Shown here piece after piece: positions 10,270-18,607 of a stretch of DNA of 64,000 nucleotides. Location of the stretch: contig CM060893.1 in the NCBI GenBank assembly GCA_030762935.1, positions 8,352,001 to 8,416,000 of the forward strand, in the 5' to 3' direction. The stretch is from Hymenopus coronatus (Eukaryota; Arthropoda; Insecta; Mantodea; Hymenopodidae). The notes under the pieces were generated by a model, which did not search any database, was not told where the DNA came from, and worked only from the letters and a program-made list of their open reading frames with translations. The translations under genes and the position numbers were made by a program. Numbering within the stretch: the stretch's first letter is position 1; each line of letters opens with the position of its first letter.

Positions 10270-11394
10270 CAATATTTTGAGTTGGCTTTGTGTCTTGGCT
10301 TCAACCAAAAATTAATAGATAAAAAAATAAAAAAATTTAAACAACAGAAATTAATCACGGAAACGACAAAATTGAGCTCAGCAATAGATAAATCTTGCTT
10401 CAAAAAGTTAACTTATCACCCAAAACTACACCACAAGTTTCAAAAAATATTCAAAAAACATAAAATCACACTTGCCCTCCAGAATAAGTTCAGTCTTCAA
10501 AAAATGCTCTGCAACAACATAAAGACCAAATCCCAGAACATAAAAAATCAGGAATCTACCGAATAAATTGCGCAGATTGCAACAAATTTTACAGTGGTAA
10601 AACAAAAAGACACCTGGAAACAAGACTTAAAGAACACACGAGAGCAGTAAAATACAAACAAACTGACAAATGAGCCGTTGCAAACCACTTCTGGTCCACT
10701 AACCATGAAATAGTACCTAACATACACCTGGAAACAAGACTTAAGAACACACGAGAGCAGTAAAATACAAACAAACTGACAAATGAGCCATTGCAAACCA
10801 CTTCTGGTCCACTAACCATGAAATAGTACCTAACATACACCTGGAAACAAGACTTAAGAACACACGAGAGCAGTAAAATACAAACAAACTGACAAATGAG
10901 CCATTGCAAACCACTTCTGGTCCACTAACCATGAAATAGTACCTAACATACACCTGGAAACAAGACTAAGAACACACGAGAGCAGTAAAATACAAACAAA
11001 CTGACAAATCAGCCGTTGCACACCACTTCTGGTCTACTAACCATGAAATAGTACCTAACATACACCTTGTAAAACCTGCCAGATTTGTGGCAGAGCTTGA
11101 CGTCTGGGAAGAAATCCATATCATTAAAAACCAATACCATGTATTCAACTTTGAATTGCTGCCACAAAATATATTGTGGAAACTCATCACTCAGCCACCA
11201 GGGACTGTCACACCTCAACATAGAACACCCTGTGGAAATTCAGTTGGAAACCATCGACAATGATGTCCACATGGCTTCGAAACCGGTCTAGAAAAACTAT
11301 ACGTAAGTGATACTTAAGTGTTACAAACCCAACTCAAAATATTCTATTCATACGCAACACTGTTCCAAAACACCCTTTCATTAAAATTGTTCAT
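10270..11394 (+). mobile_element. Penelope-like element, family A, nested in family B
   Basis: The 11-bp duplication AAATAACCTTA / AAATAATCTTA (10259-10269, 11395-11405) flanks the insert. It encodes the end of a PLE reverse transcriptase (KLTYHPKLHHKFQKIFKKHK) and a GIY-YIG endonuclease (SGIYRINCADCNKFYSGKTK, then RHLETRLKEH), in which the usual YIG reads YSG. The tail (VAELDVWEEIHIIKN) follows at about 11088. Frameshifts, a stop after KYKQTDK and the tandem repeat at 10611-11062 make it inactive. Its 5' part is missing. Confidence 0.75.
10611..11062 (+). repeat. Four tandem 112-114 bp copies of a GIY-YIG coding segment
   Basis: Units start with CACCTGGAAACAAGACTTAA at 10611, 10725, 10838 and 10951, and end '...tagtacctaacata'. 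Each corresponds to one part of the PLE endonuclease (HLETRLKEH ... AVANHFWSTNHEIVPNIH). Units differ by single bases and one-base indels, so the copies cannot be translated in one frame. Confidence 0.9.
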
Positions 11395-11566
11395 AAATAA
11401 TCTTAATCAAAATTCAGGCCCACAACTAAGTACAGCATGGGCACCAATAACAAACCTAATTCCTAACTGCCGGCACCCAACATTGTGCTTCAAAACATTA
11501 GGCATATAACCACCATATATAGTTTTCTATGAGGTCTGTACCCATGCCTGTCATAAAATAATATCA

Positions 11567-12175
11567 GTTGCTTCATGGCTATGAGGTTGTATTATGCGGT
11601 AATGCACAGGAAAAAACAATGCAAAGAATATTAAGACCACAGAAACATGCCATTCAAATAATATGTAAACTAAAGAAGACTGATACTTGTAGAAATTCCT
11701 ATAAAAAACTAAATATATTAACATTTCCGGCACTGTATATATATGAATGCATTAAATACTCAATAAAAATCATAGCAATCAAAGTAAAACGTGCATATAC
11801 ACAAACATGACACAAGAGCAAAACAAAATTATTTCATAAACAGGCTAAGAGGAACATTAAGTAATAAAAGTATAGAAAGTAAAGCCAAAGATTTGTACAA
11901 TCATTTGCCTAAACAAATAAAACAGATAACTGAAGAAAATTGTAAATGTAAAGCAATTAAAAAGTATCTCTCAGAAAATATATTTTACAACTATAGAGGA
12001 GTATAAAATGTTAAATAGAAAAGTTAAATAAGTTGTGCCGTATAACGTACCCCTGTATTTTTTTGTAAAGTGTATGTATACTCATGTTATTATTTATACT
12101 ATATGTTTAGTTTTGTAAGCAATCTGATGATCCATGTAAACTATGTATTAAAAATGGAGAAAATAAAGAGATAGA
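11567..12175 (+). mobile_element. LINE 3' end (jockey/CR1-like), 7-bp target duplication
   Basis: It is flanked by AATATCA at 11560-11566 and 12176-12182. Translation, with frameshifts, gives the typical end of an arthropod non-LTR reverse transcriptase: LKILTFPALYIYECI-like, then HDTRAKQNYFINRLRGTLSN, then SKAKDLYNHLPKQIKQI and a KKYLSENIFYNY tail. The short 3'UTR ends in an A-rich 'aaaataaagagatag'. The 5' truncation is normal for LINEs. Related ends lie at 31240, 52797 and 62110. Confidence 0.7.
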
Positions 12176-12258
12176 AATATCATGCAAGCCAATCAGATGC
12201 TAGCTTCCTGGAGCACTATAAATACACAAAATCTGGACTTTCAAGTTATCAGTTTACT

Positions 12259-12300
12259 CTGAAGACAAAGATGATGTACATCTTTGAAACGTTGGAGTCA
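12259..12300 (+). ncRNA. Hammerhead-like RNA motif at PLE-B terminus
   Basis: CTGAAGAC is followed by a perfect 7-bp stem (AAAGATG, loop ATGTA, CATCTTT) and GAAACGTTGGAGT. Other copies have a different stem sequence (GAGGAAG / CTTCTTC) that still pairs, in the same place. PLE terminal repeats are known to encode hammerhead ribozymes with CUGANGA and GAAA boxes. Here one extra C follows the first box, so activity is uncertain. Confidence 0.4.
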
Positions 12301-12354
12301 ATCCATAAACTTACCTGGCTAGAATCATAAGAACAGTCTTTTGTGAGAATAGTT

Positions 12355-12408
12355 GGTTTGTGGAACTGATAGAGAAAGTCAGTCAATGGAACACATCAGA
12401 TTTTTAAA
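12355..12408 (+). repeat. R850 terminal fragment
   Basis: 'agagaaagtcagtcaatgga' + 'acacatcagattttta' is the final 40-50 bp of the R850 family and abuts the PLE-B end. Confidence 0.5.
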
Positions 12409-12510
12409 AATGTTTGCTCAGAACTTTCAGTTTGACCTTTGTAAATGTTTTATCTTTTGACTATTTTAGTTAAAGGGCATTTACTAAAATTGGTGTTTGT
12501 AAACCTATAG

Positions 12511-13303
12511 GACCCGCCAGGTAGAAGAGTTCCAGAGAAGACAAGAAGAACTTCGACTTCAGGATGAGCTGGAGCGAGAGATGCAGGCACGGAGACGTTT
12601 AGAGAAACGCTTGGCTGATCTGGAGGCTGGACTAAACTCTCGTAACCTGCTTCATTCTCAGTTACCAAGACAATTAGAAAGTTCATTACCAGTGCCAGCA
12701 TTACGAACAGCAGCACACCACTGCACTGAGGTTGCGCTTCCTGTTTCATCAAGAAGATCAGAGGCTTCATTACCAGCAGACCACTGTGCAGAGGTTGGCA
12801 TACCTGTTTCATCAAGAAGATCAGAGTCTTCATTACCAGTGCGAATTACAGCGAATCACTGTACAGAGCCTCCTCTAGCTACTTCACCGAGAAGAACGGA
12901 GGCTTCTTTGCCAGTGCCATCACCACAATCATCTCATACTCCCAAAGAGACAGCATCAGTTGCAACTTTGTCATATCATAGACCACCAACTGAGATACTC
13001 AAAGCTGCTGGTTATGTTCCTCAACTTCCAAAGACAGACGCTTCAGCTGCAGAAACTGCAAGAAGCTGTAACAGTCATCCCTCGACTAACTGTGTGTATA
13101 AATCTCACACTTCGTCTGCGCCTGAAACTGGAAAAGGCTACAACAATGATACCAGTAGTGTTGGTAAATCTGCACCAGTAAAGCTAGATGATTCTCTGCC
13201 AATACCTGTCCTTAGAGCTCCTTCGCCTGTGATTCCTACTTCGCGGAGAAAGGGTTCCAAAGAAACCAGTGAAGCAATGCGCAGACTAGAGGCTAAATGG
13301 GAG
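12511..13303 (+). CDS. CSPP1: CSPP1-like gene, large penultimate exon
   Basis: The exon begins after CCTATAG, completes the split Arg codon, then reads TRQVEEFQRRQEELRLQDEL, EREMQARRRLEKRLADLEAG: a second coiled coil. A long Ser/Pro/Thr-rich region follows. Within it, residues encoded at about 12712-12920 form three imperfect repeats of HCTEVALPVSSRRSEASLP type. Near the end, RRKGSKETSEAMRRLEAKWE leads into a strong GAG|GTAAGT donor. MRRLEAKWE joins directly to VPAVEKNIV in the next exon, matching the conserved C-terminal block of this family. The exon is open for 264 codons, far longer than chance in this AT-rich sequence. Confidence 0.85.
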
Positions 13304-13340
13304 GTAAGTTATTTGTTTGTTTCCAACTAAATTTCTGGCA

Positions 13341-14021
13341 ATTACCATATATTTTGGCAGATAAGATGATAGTTGTAACATTAAAAACAGGCACCTAAAA
13401 TCAGAGTTGTCTTATATGACAGATTTAAAACAGATTGAAATTTTTATGGCAATTGCACTTACATTACAAACTGTTTGAACACTGACACTCTTTAGTGTTA
13501 CATGTGTGTTCGTTATTCAGCATATGCTTGTACAGGCATGAGTTTGTTATTTGGCACTTGCTTCTACAGGTATGAATTCATTATTTGGCATCTACTTCTA
13601 CAGGCATGAGTTCATTATTTGGCACATGCTTCTAGAGGCATGAGTTCATTATTTGGCAATGCTTCTATAGATATGAGTTTATTTGGTACATGCTTCTACA
13701 GGTATGAGTTAATTATTTGGCATGTGCTTCTACAAATAAAACTGTAACATTGTTGAAGGAGCCTTTTGCTTTATGACATGTGCAACTGTCTCAATTGTTT
13801 AGTAGTAGAGAATGTATATGTCGGCAAAATTGAATCTCAATGCAATATTTTTGTAAATATTCAAGGTCATTACGTGAATCATGCACATATTATTATGCTG
13901 TTCTAAACTAAATTTGCAGGCCCTTGATAGTTTGGGGATTGTCTTATAGGATGGACATATAGTAAAACTATATATCTTTCAAGAAAATATATACGTCTTA
14001 TCTGCCAAAATATACGATAAT
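13341..14021. mobile_element. 0.68-kb MITE-like element with about 26-bp inverted termini
   Basis: The left end ATTACCATATATTTTGGCAG + ATAAGA is inverted at the right end as TCTTAT + CTGCCAAAATATACGATAAT. It holds no transposase. The interior holds the 36-bp minisatellite at 13519-13735 and AT-rich filler. It starts 37 bp after the splice donor of the large CSPP1-like exon. Confidence 0.65.
13519..13735 (+). repeat. Minisatellite, about 36-bp unit, roughly 6 copies
   Basis: The unit approximates 'catgcttctacaggcatgag' + 'ttcattatttgg'. Copies have diverged by substitutions and small deletions. It lies inside the TIR element 13341-14021 and is probably part of that family. Confidence 0.8.
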
Positions 14022-14067
14022 CTAATATTACAAGGGGCTTCAATAAGTAACCATGTTTAAAAATACC

Positions 14068-14935
14068 AGGTGCGATCAACAAGTTTTTGGAATGGCTTTA
14101 CAACAATGTTGCCACAAAGATGTCTTAGACCGTACATAAAGTGTTCCTTCCCAATAAAAATGAGAGGTCATGTGACTTTCTGTGACCTTGTAGTGCAGAA
14201 GTAGAGCCTCCTAAGTGAACATGTGTTTTGCACATGCTGTGATTCTTCTGTGTAGCAAAAATGCCAGGTTGCAAAGAACAAAGAGGAAATATGAAACTTT
14301 GCTTTAAACTTGATAAAACTGCAACAGAAGCATATGAAATGTTAAGAACAGCTTACAGGGAGGAAATAAAGGGCAAAATTCAAGCATTTGAGTGGTTTTG
14401 AAATCTAAAAGTGATGTGACATAGTTAAAGATTGAGATCATTCGGGGCAACCCAGTTCCAGCAAAAGTGATGAAAATATCAATCAGGTGAGGGAAATAAT
14501 AAGAGAACTTTCTGATGCATTAGGACTCTCCTTTAGAACTCTTCAAAGCATTTTGAAATGCAGTTTTGACGTGAGAAGAATTGCCACCAAGTTTGTGCCC
14601 TGCCTGCTTTCAAATGACCATGGTTGCCTGCACAGATCTTAAAGAACAGCCTCAAAATGACCCACAGTTTATGGAGAAAATGATTACTGGTGATGAAACA
14701 TGGGTTTAGGAAATGAAGCAACAATCTTCACAATGGAAGAGTCCTTCATCTCCACGCCCCAAAAAGGCCAGACACATTCGATCCAAAGTGAAGTCAATGA
14801 TGATTGTGTTTTTTGACATTAAAGGTATTGTACGTAAGGAATTTGTGTCTCAGAGTCAAACAATGAATCAAATTGAAAACTTGCAAATATGCATAGAAGC
14901 TTGTGACAGTGATATGATTAAATAAAAAACAAAGG
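14068..14935 (+). pseudogene. Mariner transposase relic (copy M1, 3' truncated)
   Basis: The left terminal repeat AGGTGCGATCAACAAGTTTT matches copies M2 and M3. The broken reading frame shows the mariner N terminus (NMKLCFKLDKTATEAYEML), then ATKFVPCLLSNDH, a degraded MITGDETW (about 14684-14705, with a stop after W) and QQSSQWKSPSSPRPKKARHI. It has many stops and frameshifts. The third catalytic region and right terminus are missing: a minus-strand PLE follows immediately from about 14940. Confidence 0.75.
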
Positions 14936-14939
14936 AATT

Positions 14940-15850
14940 TGAGTCGATTTGTGTAACACAAACATCACTTATTTTTAATTACTGGGACTGGTTTTGGGAA
15001 CACTTGTTCTCATTTTCAACCCTTAATTCTGACTAAATCTTGCTTTATTGGCGTCAATGGTGGGGGTGGTGGTGTAATCAAAATTCATGATATGGCTCTT
15101 TTTCTTCAGTTATAGATGTATAGATCTTCTCTCAGACATCTAATTCTGGTTTTAACAGTTTTATATTTGGTGTGATTTCGTGTCCTGATATCCAAAAATG
15201 ATAGACAACTGCTGATTTTCTGTTTGCTTGTATTTTAGGTTTCTCATGAGTTCCTTTCTATATACACCAGATTACAGTCGGAGCATTTAATTTCATATTC
15301 CTGGTTTTTTGTTTGCAGGGATAGGATCTTTTAAATGTCTGCACAGCAGCTTCTGAATGCTGTAGTTGTTTTTCAGAGCTAAGGTGATGTTATAATTCCT
15401 GAAGATTTTCTGAAGTTTGTTGTGTGCCCAAGGATGTAGGTGAATTTTCTGAACTGAGATTGGTCATGGAGGTTTTGTAGGGTGGTTGTGTGTTCAGTTT
15501 TTTGTATTTGTGTATTCTCTTGTCTACTGCACTATTTTGGAAGCCGTTGTTGGTAGCTATTTGGAGTATCTGTTGGTATTCACTATTTTCTTTGGGAATG
15601 TGTACTAATGTGTATGTTCAGGACTGCATATTTGGTGTTGTGGGGTTGTAGCTATCTGTAGTTGTGGATTTTCTATGTATACTGCTGTTCTTATTATTTT
15701 GATGTCTAGGAATGGTAGGACTCCTTCCTGTTCGGTCTCTATAGTGAACGGAATAGATTTGTTTTGTAAGTTGCGGAGTTTGAGTGCATCGTTTACAAGG
15801 TTTTCTGTAGCTATGCGATGATGTCATCTACGTACCTATACCATTTTTAC
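14940..15850 (-). pseudogene. Penelope-like element (reverse transcriptase to endonuclease), decayed
   Basis: On the minus strand it starts near 15850 with WYRYVDDIIA, the PLE reverse transcriptase catalytic motif with the Asp pair intact. It continues with NLQNKSIPFTIETEQEG-like sequence, a block resembling KFHLHPWAHNKLQKI, and the endonuclease core (VVYHFW ... HEITPNIKLLKP) near 15160-15250. Frameshifts and stops occur throughout. Its 3' tail (GTGTTACACAAATCGACTC near 14940-14960) resembles the outer arms of the palindrome at 61548. Confidence 0.65.
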
Positions 15851-16675
15851 TTTCTCTACACATACTATGTACATAGTGTATAGAGATACCATGATTTCAC
15901 CGGAAATACATGTTTTAGGTCCCCCTGAATCCAAAAAAAGCATTTTCAGAAAAAGGTCTGTTTGTGCGTGTGTGTCTGTGGACAGCATAGCTCAAAAATG
16001 AGAAGATCATTAAATACCAAAGTTGGTATCCTCCAAGGATGCGACACGAAGATTTTCAAGAAAATCCCCCCCAACTAACCTTTACATGAAACTTTTTTTC
16101 AAAAATTTTGATTTTCTTAAAAATGGATCTAACGATTTTTATTAAAATATTGTATATTAAAGATTTTTACCTGGCAAATAGAATATATATCTAGAAATTT
16201 CTGGGAATAGCCTCTGAAGACTACTTTATTCTGGATCAATTTTATGGAATTTTGCATAAATGCTAAACCGTAGGAGATGGACAAAAACTTTACCGCACAA
16301 AAAATGTACAGCACGTTAAAGCACACAATTTAAGTTATATGCAATTTTTTCGTGGAGTTGATCATTTTTTAGATATTCCTTGTTTTTTGTTTCAGCTTTG
16401 AAAAATTTATACTTTTGTCATACAGGAATTTGTCAACTGCTGTCCGTACAAACAAAGGAACTTCAGTCACATAGCAACCAGCTTTTGACTATCACTTTAA
16501 CCTATGGTACTCCCTTATTTCTCTTCTACTTACAAGGAAGCAAGTAATAAGACTATTTCTGCTAATTTTTTCTTGATTAGCTTGAAGTGAATAGAAGCAA
16601 AAACTTTTTAACAATAATTTGTTACATAGATGTAGAGAAAGTCATGTGAATGGAACACATAAGATTTTTTGTACA
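15845..16675 (+). repeat. R850 dispersed repeat, near full length
   Basis: It runs from TTTTTACTTTCTCTACACAT through the palindrome ACTATGTACATAGT, a GTGCGTGTGTGTCTG microsatellite, 'gaatagcctctgaagactac' and 'aaggaacttcagtcacatag', to ATGGAACACATAAGATTTTT. It makes a good reference copy together with 24938-25803. Confidence 0.8.
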
Positions 16676-16999
16676 TATGTTGGAATGCCTCATGATGTGT
16701 GTTTCAAAATTACTCATGTATAAATTCAAAATCTTCTCGGGCTTCTAACCAGGTGAAAACTTAGCTTGATACCAACGTTTTGAAGAAGTGCATCTTCCTC
16801 GTCTTCAGGGTGAACTGGTGGATTGAGCTTGTGGAGACTGGTATTTATAAGAGCTGGAATGAAGCTAACATATGATTGGTTCGCATGATATTATGGCCTG
16901 GTATTTAAGATGACTGAGACATGGGCACGGACTTCGTAGAAAACTATTTATAGCATTTTTTTTTTTTTATTGATGATGGGGGAAAAGGCAACTGACGCC

Positions 17000-17986
17000 C
17001 TAACCCCAGGCAAGCCTGGGAGTGTGAGACTCCCCACCCTGGACTCGAACCAGGGTGGCACTACTAACAAAAAAACCCCACCGGAAGTAGGAAGCCCATG
17101 CCTCTCTGGTGCAGTACCGCATTAAGCACCTGTGCATTTCTGGTGATAATGAATGCTGCCTGCCAGTGGCAGTAACAGCGAGTGATAGTGAATTTAGCCA
17201 GTGGACACACATGACTTGCGCCCTGAGTGCCCCTCTGAAGAAGTGGTTGGTGAAAATGAATGATGATTTCCGGTGAATTTTACTCAGTGTTCTGAGTGGA
17301 TCTGCTGGTGTTTTCGGAGTCGTTGTCCTTGCTGGAACCTGGATAAAGCGTCTGTTGAAATTGGAGTTGTGTATAATGGGTTGTTGTATGGAATGGTGCT
17401 GCTCTAGCTGCGCTTGCACACTGGCTATCCAGTTGGACAGCTCAGCGGTGGAGCACTGCAGAGTGGAGATGGCGGCGGTGGTGGCAGCTTGCAGCTTCCT
17501 GGAGATGACACTGGTGAAGGCCTCTTCTAACGCAGCTAAGCGAGCGCCGATATTCAGGATCTCCGCATGAAGGTCCTGAATGCCATCCCGCGTCGCTGCG
17601 TCAATAGAAGCTGGAGGTGGTGTGGCGTCTGAGTGTTGGATCTGCGGTGATCGTACTGGCTGCGGAGTGGTGCATCCATCCCTCGGGTAAAGGGGATGCT
17701 GGGCCTGGCCAGTGAAGTGTCCGGTGCCACGGCAGGTGGCACAGAACCGGCGACGGCGGAGATCATGCCCAGTGCACTGCGTCGTCAAGACACTGGTCCC
17801 ACAGTAATGGCACCGCGGCGCTGAAGTGCAGGCGTCTTGGCTGTGCCCGAAGGCGCAGCAGCGGCGACAGGGCTGGTGGCATTCCTGTCTGCTTGCTTCG
17901 ACTGGCAGAAGTCGCCCTAATAAGGGCAATCCTGACATCAAAGCAGCTTCAAGGTCAGCCGGGTCCTGAAGCTCCACTCTTACCAA
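17000..17986 (-). CDS. Second gag-like zinc-knuckle ORF downstream of the reverse transcriptase
   Basis: The 328-residue open frame has CRRCCAFGHSQDAC (CCHC knuckle, C-x2-C-x4-H-x4-C) near residues 41-54, then CHYCGTSVLTTQC and CATCRGTGHF. A possible helical segment follows (IQDLHAEILNIGARLAALEE + AFTSVI). The last 90 residues or so look like read-through of the LINE 3' untranslated end. This is the gag design of jockey elements, but its sequence differs from the gag at 21339-21990 and it sits on the wrong side of the RT. It may come from an internally deleted relative or a template-switch chimera. Confidence 0.6.
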   Translation of the reverse strand: MVRVELQDPADLEAALMSGLPLLGRLLPVEASRQECHQPCRRCCAFGHSQDACTSAPRCHYCGTSVLTTQCTGHDLRRRRFCATCRGTGHFTGQAQHPLYPRDGCTTPQPVRSPQIQHSDATPPPASIDAATRDGIQDLHAEILNIGARLAALEEAFTSVISRKLQAATTAAISTLQCSTAELSNWIASVQAQLEQHHSIQQPIIHNSNFNRRFIQVPARTTTPKTPADPLRTLSKIHRKSSFIFTNHFFRGALRAQVMCVHWLNSLSLAVTATGRQHSLSPEMHRCLMRYCTREAWASYFRWGFFVSSATLVRVQGGESHTPRLAWG

Positions 17987-18289
17987 CAGAGTTGCCCCCC
18001 TCCCGGTCGCAGAAAATGCGGGTGGCCCTCAAGCATGAAGGGTCTTAGTGTATGTGAATATATTATGTGGTTGTCTGTGGTTCTGGAGCAAGGATAGTGA
18101 GGGTTTGGATGAGGTAGATTAAGCCTGGTGTGGCCAGGGTCTGGTGGTTGTTGAAAGTCTACGTTTAGTCTACTGGAGTAACTTAAGTTAGTGAATCTAT
18201 ATCTACAATGCTAGAGAAAACCTTGACGTGTGCATAGAGTTGTATTATTCAGTGGTGGGTCCCAATCGTGTCTGGGTGCAAGCCGTTTC

Positions 18290-18480
18290 GAAGGTAGTTG
18301 GGGGCCCTCATTCCCCCGGGTCCGCTGAGTGGGTATCCATGGTCCTTGTCCGCGGTAGAGCAGGGTTATCGTAAGGAATCCAGCCTGAGTGTCCAAGTTC
18401 GTGTACCGGGTACAATGGCGCAGGTCAGTGTATGGTCACAGTTTGGGGGGGCCCTCAACCCCCCGGGCCGCCCTGTGAGA
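18290..18480 (-). repeat. GC-rich repeated motif in LINE 3' region
   Basis: Two related segments, 'gggggccctcattcccccgg' (18300) and 'gggggccctcaaccccccgg' (18446), lie about 146 bp apart. Each forms a short self-complementary G/C hairpin. Similar sequence around each ('ccgctgagtggg' / 'ccgccctgtgagag') suggests a degenerate tandem duplication in the 3'UTR. Confidence 0.5.
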
Positions 18481-18607
18481 GCAGGGACTTTGGAGGGCTG
18501 GCTGTGAAAAGAGAGAGATAGTGGTGATTATTTGAGTATTTAAGGAGTTGTGGAAAGGAACAAGGAGGAGAGGTCAGTGTAGGAGTGGGCTGAGACTGGT
18601 TGCTGTG

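Larger units (their letters stand above)
10050..12345 (+). mobile_element. Penelope-like element, family B, carrying nested insertions
   Basis: Family-B sequence is recognised by homology to the copies at 22000-22300 (minus) and 60484-61547. It begins GCTTATGCAACCCAAAAAAT (the endonuclease tail LMQPxKSGLAEH), continues GAACTACTGGGAAAGAAGAG at 10208, and resumes at 11395 with 'ggcccacaactaagtacagc'. It then reads through the 3' region (ATAGTTTTCTATGAGGTCTG at about 11519) and terminal motifs to about 12345. Within it lie PLE-A (10270-11394), a LINE 3' end (11567-12175) and a 120-bp transposase-like scrap (about 10087-10205). All of it is inside the intron before the exon at 12511. Confidence 0.75.

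Noticed and set aside
10611..11062. CRISPR-like array
   Set aside because: The units are directly adjacent without unique spacers, are 112-114 bp long and encode part of a PLE protein in an animal genome.
10589..11221. Long minus-strand frames with repeated Leu/Phe/Val-rich peptides (MQWLICQFVCILLL type)
   Set aside because: They are antisense shadows of the 113-bp tandem repeat inside a PLE endonuclease; the repeated peptide comes from the DNA repeat.
12581..13330. Independent 249-codon gene
   Set aside because: It is the body of a larger exon; the frame continues upstream to the acceptor at 12510 and runs past the donor at 13303 into intron.
13519..13735. CRISPR-like or regulatory repeat array
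   Set aside because: Degenerate 36-bp minisatellite without spacers, inside a TIR element.
17355..17570. Plus-strand Cys-rich frame (MKLELCIMGCCMEWCCSSCA)
   Set aside because: Antisense to the gag-like ORF at 17000-17986.
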